From: Oscillospiraceae bacterium | Lineage (GTDB): Bacteria > Bacillota > Clostridia > Oscillospirales > Oscillospiraceae | Assembly (NCBI GenBank): GCA_021199595.1 | Contig: JAJQHT010000007.1 | Span: 1 to 8,346 of the forward strand | Reading direction: 5' to 3' | DNA length: 8,346 nt | Part shown: in pieces, positions 5,262-8,346 of the stretch | How positions within the stretch are numbered: position 1 is the first letter of the stretch | Layout: every line of letters starts with the position of its first letter | The notes under the pieces: model-generated | What the model was told of the DNA's origin: nothing | Database searches by the model: none | What the model saw: only the letters and a program-made list of their open reading frames with translations | Program-made: the position numbers and the translations under genes

Positions 5262-7253
5262 ATGAAATTCAACTACCTGACACAGCCCATCCAGGTGGGG
5301 CCGCTCACGCTGAAAAACCGCATCCTGATGACCGCCATGCACACCCTGTATTCTCAGGACGGCCTGCCCACCCCCCGGTTCAACGAGTTTTACTGGCGCC
5401 GGGCGGAGGGCGGCGCGGGCCTTGTGGTGGTGGGGGCCTGCCGCTTTGACGGCAAGGGCGCGCGCGCCAGCACCATGAGCCTTGCGGACGACGGCTGCAT
5501 AAAGCCCTGGCAGGCGTTCACGCAGGGAATGCGGGAGCGGGACTGCCCGGTGGCGGTGCAGCTCTATCACGCCGGGCGGTATATGTATAACGCGGACGTG
5601 TTAGACCCCGGCGGGGCGGTGGCTCCCTCCGCCGTGTATACCCCTTTCACCAAGGAGACGGCCAGGGCCATGACGTTGGAGGAGCTTCACGCCATCATTG
5701 ACGCCTGGGCCGAAGGCGCGCGCCGCGCCCGCGAGGCGGGGTTCGACGCGGTGGAGATTTCCGGCTCGGCGGGGTATCTCATCAGTCAGTTTCTGTCCCC
5801 TCTGACCAATCTCCGGGAGGATGAATACGGCGGCAGCTTTGAAAACCGCTGCCGGTTTCCCCTGGAGGTGATTGCCGCCGTGCGGAAGGCCGTGGGGCCG
5901 GATTACCCTGTGCTGCTGCGCTATGGGGCGCACACCCTGGTGCCGGGAGCCGGGGGTTCCGACGAGTGCCGGGCCTTCGCCCCGCTGGCAGCCAGGGCGG
6001 GGATTGACCTGCTGGATCTGACCGGCGGCTGGCACGAGAGCCGCACCCCCCAGCTCACTGGGGAGATGCCGCGCGGGGGCCTTTCCTATCTCGCAACGGA
6101 GATTCGGAAAGAGGTGGACATCCCCGTGGCCATGGCGAACCGCATGAGCGACCCGCTCCAGGGGGAGAAGGCCCTGGCCCTGGGCCGGTGCGACATCGTG
6201 GCCATTGGCCGGGCGCTTATCGCGGAGCCGGATCTGCCGAAATTCATCATGGAGGGCAGACCGGAAAAAATACGCCACTGCACCAGCTGCAACCAGGGGT
6301 GCCTCGCGGGGACATTTTTCGACAAGCCCATCCGCTGTCTCGCGAACGGGCTGGCCGGGCGGGAATATGAGCTGAAGCTGACCCCAGCGGCGGAGCCGAA
6401 GCATATCCTGGTCGTGGGCGGCGGGCCTGCGGGAATGGAGTGCGCCCTCCGGGCGGCCCAGCGGGGCCATTCCGTCACCCTTTGGGAGAAAAACGACCGG
6501 CTGGGCGGCCTGATGGCCATTTTTTCCGCCATGCCGGGACGGCGGGAGTTTGCCGACCTGCTGACCTGGTATCGGAGCGCCCTGGGGGCGTCCGGCGTAC
6601 ATATTGAGCTGAACCAGCAGGCCACGGCGGAGGATGTTCTGGCCGACGGCTTCGATCTGTGCGTGCTGGCCCAGGGCCGTGGCTATAAGGAAAAGCCTGT
6701 CCCCGTGGAGCCGGGGGCGGTGCCGGTGTATACGGTTTTGGAGCTGCTGACAGAGCGGCCCGTCCTGCCCGCACGGGTGGGTGTCATCGGGGGCAGCTTC
6801 GTGGGGCTGGAGGCGGCCCGCTATCTGCTGATGGACGGCAGTATGTCCCCGGAGGATTTGTTCTATCGTATACGCTACGGGGTGGAGCCGGACGAGCGGC
6901 TCCATGAAATGCTGAAAACCTCCGACCGCAAAATCGCCGTCTTCGAGAAGGACAAGCTGGGCCGGGGCTATGAGCCGGGCGTGGCCTGGCCAACCCTGGG
7001 TGATTTGAAAACCATGGGTGCGGAGCTGAAACCCCACACGACCGTGGAGGCGGTAACGGCGGAGGGCGTCCGCACCGCTGAGGGTGCTTGGCCCTGCGAC
7101 GCGGTGGTCATGTGCGTCGGCACAAAGCCGGACGACACCCTGCAAACCGCCCTGGCCGGTCGCATTCCGCTGGAGACCGTCGGCAACGCCCACCGCCTTG
7201 GCCGGGTCATCGACGCCATAGAGGCCGCCTGCGAGCTGGGACTTACCATATAA
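5262..7253 (+). CDS. NADH:flavin oxidoreductase, FadH / 2-enoate reductase family (FMN, 4Fe-4S, FAD)
   Basis: Multidomain reductase of activated C=C bonds; relatives include 2,4-dienoyl-CoA reductase FadH, 2-enoate reductase and the bile-acid enzymes BaiCD and BaiH. The 663-residue length fits. An Old-Yellow-Enzyme TIM barrel (about 1-335) binds FMN. Its active-site segment SGSAGYLI carries Tyr172, and GGWHESR carries His258, both at the places of the FadH Tyr/His pair. Four cysteines, 340, 343, 347 and 359 (C-x2-C-x3-C-x11-C), bind a 4Fe-4S cluster. A FAD-binding Rossmann motif VVGGGPAG (GGGPAG 386-391) and an NAD(P)H-binding motif IGGSFVG (GGSFVG 510-515) follow. Electrons should pass NAD(P)H to FAD to 4Fe-4S to FMN to substrate. 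The substrate is not determined; 2-enoates, enoyl- or dienoyl-CoAs and steroid-like enones are all known in the family. GGAG (5249-5252), inside the end of prfB, lies 9 bases before the ATG, so the two genes are probably one transcript. Confidence 0.92.
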   Translation: MKFNYLTQPIQVGPLTLKNRILMTAMHTLYSQDGLPTPRFNEFYWRRAEGGAGLVVVGACRFDGKGARASTMSLADDGCIKPWQAFTQGMRERDCPVAVQLYHAGRYMYNADVLDPGGAVAPSAVYTPFTKETARAMTLEELHAIIDAWAEGARRAREAGFDAVEISGSAGYLISQFLSPLTNLREDEYGGSFENRCRFPLEVIAAVRKAVGPDYPVLLRYGAHTLVPGAGGSDECRAFAPLAARAGIDLLDLTGGWHESRTPQLTGEMPRGGLSYLATEIRKEVDIPVAMANRMSDPLQGEKALALGRCDIVAIGRALIAEPDLPKFIMEGRPEKIRHCTSCNQGCLAGTFFDKPIRCLANGLAGREYELKLTPAAEPKHILVVGGGPAGMECALRAAQRGHSVTLWEKNDRLGGLMAIFSAMPGRREFADLLTWYRSALGASGVHIELNQQATAEDVLADGFDLCVLAQGRGYKEKPVPVEPGAVPVYTVLELLTERPVLPARVGVIGGSFVGLEAARYLLMDGSMSPEDLFYRIRYGVEPDERLHEMLKTSDRKIAVFEKDKLGRGYEPGVAWPTLGDLKTMGAELKPHTTVEAVTAEGVRTAEGAWPCDAVVMCVGTKPDDTLQTALAGRIPLETVGNAHRLGRVIDAIEAACELGLTI

Positions 7254-7261
7254 ATTTTCCC

Positions 7262-7290
7262 TTGCTTTTCCGGCGGTCAGCGTGTATAAT
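7262..7290 (+). promoter_or_regulatory. Promoter for tRNA-Leu
   Basis: TTGCTT (7262-7267) and a perfect TATAAT (7285-7290) are 17 bases apart, and the tRNA begins 12 bases after the -10 box. This puts the start of transcription near 7297, with a very short 5' leader for RNase P to remove. The -35 box matches consensus in only its first three bases. No terminator was seen between the flavin oxidoreductase stop and this point, so readthrough from upstream could also supply the tRNA. Confidence 0.7.
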
Positions 7291-7302
7291 ATACGTTGCC
7301 CT

Positions 7303-7389
7303 GCCGGTGTGATGGAATTGGCAGACGTGACGGACTCAAAATCCGTTCCTGGCAACAGGGTGTGGGTTCAAGTCCCACCACCGGCACCA
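7303..7389 (+). tRNA. tRNA-Leu, anticodon CAA
   Basis: This 87-base class II tRNA includes an encoded CCA (7387-7389). The acceptor stem pairs GCCGGTG (7303-7309) with CACCGGC (7379-7385), with discriminator A7386. The anticodon arm is ACGGA, loop CTCAAAA, TCCGT, which places CAA at positions 34-36 and reads UUG. The long variable arm CCTG-GCAA-CAGG and the T arm GTGGG-TTCAAGT-CCCAC complete the fold. The long variable arm and A discriminator fit leucine. UUG is likely a minor codon in this GC-rich genome. Confidence 0.96.
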
Positions 7390-7390
7390 A

Positions 7391-7432
7391 AAATCGGGAA
7401 TCACCGAAGCTTCGATGATTCCCGATTTCTTT
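7391..7432 (+). terminator. Hairpin terminator downstream of tRNA-Leu
   Basis: AAATCGGGAATCA (7391-7403) pairs perfectly over 13 bp with TGATTCCCGATTT (7416-7428). The interior holds a smaller palindrome, CGAAGCTTCG. The T tract is interrupted (TTTCTTT, 7426-7432). The stem begins one base after the tRNA CCA, so it probably ends the tRNA transcript and any readthrough from the prfB operon. Confidence 0.75.
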
Positions 7433-7439
7433 ACACTTC

Positions 7440-7454
7440 AGGGCCTTACGCCCT
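7440..7454. repeat. Short hairpin and repeated octamer in the tRNA-to-CoA-transferase gap
   Basis: AGGGC (7440-7444) and GCCCT (7450-7454) can form a 5-bp stem. The octamer TACGCCCT overlapping it (7447-7454) recurs at 7462-7469. The stretch between the terminator and the next promoter shows nothing else. These are short, GC-rich and possibly chance matches. Confidence 0.2.
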
Positions 7455-7482
7455 CTATCCATACGCCCTTTACCCTTGCCTA

Positions 7483-7511
7483 TTGCAATTCCTGCCGCAA
7501 TAAAATATAAT
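7483..7511 (+). promoter_or_regulatory. Promoter for the CoA-transferase gene
   Basis: TTGCAA (7483-7488, four of six consensus bases) and a perfect TATAAT (7506-7511) are 17 bases apart. Transcription would begin near 7518, giving a leader of about 49 bases. That leader contains the ribosome site AGGAGGG (7548-7554), 12 bases before the ATG. No riboswitch-like structure is evident in so short a leader. Confidence 0.78.
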
Positions 7512-7566
7512 ATACTAAACATATTTACACCATATACAGGCTTTCCAAGGAGGGAGCATACAGAAT

Positions 7567-8346
7567 ATGAGAACAAACTATCAGTCATTGTATAACGCCA
7601 AGAAGGGCACGGTTCAGGACTGCCTGGACGTGATTCAGTCCGGGGACGTGGTGGCCTTTGCTGCCGCCTGCAACGCCCCGGTGGAAATGCTGGAACATAT
7701 GCACACCATCGCGGATCGGGTCACGGGGGTGAAGTGTATTAAGGGCCGCGAGGGCATCTACCCCTTTGTCACCATGGACGGGATGGACGGCCACATCAAC
7801 ACCGGCTCCTTCTTCTTTGGCCGGGATCTTTCCAACGGCATGAAAAACGGCAACACCAGCTTCATCCCGGCGGATATGTGCGACTACTCCACCTTCACCA
7901 GCGGCCACTTCCCCTGCAACGTGTTCGCCGCCGCCGCCACCCCTATGGACGAAAACGGCAATATGCAGGTGGGTCTTTGCATGATGTACGAGGACGCGGC
8001 CTACGCCAGCGCGGACAAGATCGTTCTGGAAATAAACCCCAATCTGCCCCGCGTCCGCGGCGGGCTGGAAATCAACATCAACGACGTGACCTGCCTTTTG
8101 GAGGCGGATTACCCCATCAACGTGGTGCCGGACACGGAACCCTCCCCGGAGGAGATTCTGGTGGCAAAAAACGTCCGCTCCCTGATGAAGGACGGGGACT
8201 GCATCCAGCTCGGCATTGGCTCTCTGCCAAACGCCATCGCCAACGAGATGATGGATCTGAAGGATTTGGGCCTGCACACGGAAATGGCCACCAGCACCAT
8301 GGGCAAGCTGATTCAGGCCGGGGTCATCACCGGGACTAGGAAGAAC
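7567..8346 (+). CDS. Acetyl-CoA hydrolase/CoA-transferase family protein (3'-partial)
   Basis: Cytoplasmic family I CoA-transferase, related to 4-hydroxybutyrate CoA-transferase (AbfT) and butyryl-CoA:acetate CoA-transferase. It moves CoA between a short-chain acyl-CoA and a free acid such as acetate. The frame runs uninterrupted from ATG 7567 through the right edge: 260 residues, about 60% of the usual length near 430-440. The N-terminal half shows SGDVVAFAAACNAPVEM, then ATPMDENGNMQVGL, matching the SPPDHNGF-type family motif. The glycine-rich QLGIGSLPNAI (214-224) lies near the CoA and oxyanion region. LGLHTEM (234-240) aligns with the family's HSE/HTE motif, making Glu239 the expected catalytic glutamate that forms the enzyme-CoA thioester (Glu238 in AbfT). 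An AGGAGGG ribosome site supports the start. Downstream partners are outside the window, so the true acyl substrate is uncertain; a hydrolase activity is also possible. Confidence 0.9.
   Translation, partial: MRTNYQSLYNAKKGTVQDCLDVIQSGDVVAFAAACNAPVEMLEHMHTIADRVTGVKCIKGREGIYPFVTMDGMDGHINTGSFFFGRDLSNGMKNGNTSFIPADMCDYSTFTSGHFPCNVFAAAATPMDENGNMQVGLCMMYEDAAYASADKIVLEINPNLPRVRGGLEININDVTCLLEADYPINVVPDTEPSPEEILVAKNVRSLMKDGDCIQLGIGSLPNAIANEMMDLKDLGLHTEMATSTMGKLIQAGVITGTRKN

Noticed and set aside
4284..5570. 428-codon open frame on the minus strand, opposite prfB
   Set aside because: Antisense shadow rich in Val/Ala/Gly/His with no domain, crossing the prfB-oxidoreductase boundary.
5601..7355. 584-codon open frame on the minus strand, opposite the flavin oxidoreductase
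   Set aside because: It lies opposite a gene with complete family motifs, has a low-complexity Gly/Arg/Pro/His composition and no recognisable domain. GC-rich codon use commonly creates such antisense frames.
7282..7588. Small open frames on both strands over the tRNA (plus-strand peptide containing MELADVTDSKSVPGNRV, minus-strand peptide containing VGLEPTPCCQERILSPSR)
   Set aside because: These are the familiar false proteins produced by translating a tRNA-Leu gene; they owe their database matches to the tRNA.

Overview
The window looks like chromosomal housekeeping and metabolic DNA from a GC-rich anaerobic Firmicute, most likely a gut clostridium of the Oscillospiraceae type. The support is indirect. 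Shine-Dalgarno sites are strong, promoters are sigma-A-like and AT-rich inside otherwise GC-rich DNA, the tRNA encodes its own CCA, and the gene content (a FadH/2-enoate-reductase-type iron-sulfur flavoenzyme and a 4-hydroxybutyrate/butyryl-type CoA-transferase) suits a fermentative anaerobe. No phage, transposon, CRISPR array or plasmid signature was seen.

Layout. Bases 1-1712 (+) hold the 3' part of an MsbA-like ABC exporter, open at the left edge, whose stop overlaps the start of an O6-alkylguanine-DNA methyltransferase gene (1709-2206, +). A hairpin with A/T flanks (2205-2239) serves as a bidirectional terminator. A minus-strand pair converges on it: a membrane-anchored alpha/beta hydrolase (3021-3977, with a corrected TTG start) followed by an ATGA-overlapping PlsC-like acyltransferase (2239-3024). 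The 172-bp divergent intergenic region (3978-4149) carries a promoter for each direction and an inverted repeat. Rightward from it lie prfB (4150-5255, with a frame break near base 4355) and, six bases later, a 663-residue NADH:flavin oxidoreductase (5262-7253). A tRNA-Leu(CAA) gene (7303-7389) has its own promoter and a downstream hairpin. After a further promoter comes the first 260 codons of a CoA-transferase (7567 to the right edge).

How the genes fit together. The exporter and the DNA-repair gene are translationally coupled. The minus-strand pair suggests membrane-lipid or acyl-ester turnover. The flavin oxidoreductase and CoA-transferase both act on unsaturated or short-chain acyl chemistry and may belong to one fermentative theme, but they are separate transcription units with a tRNA between them. 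No clearly new multi-gene system was recognised. The point most worth checking is prfB: it lacks the classical +1 autoregulatory frameshift site, yet its reading frame is disrupted about 65 codons in, at a GC-dinucleotide run.
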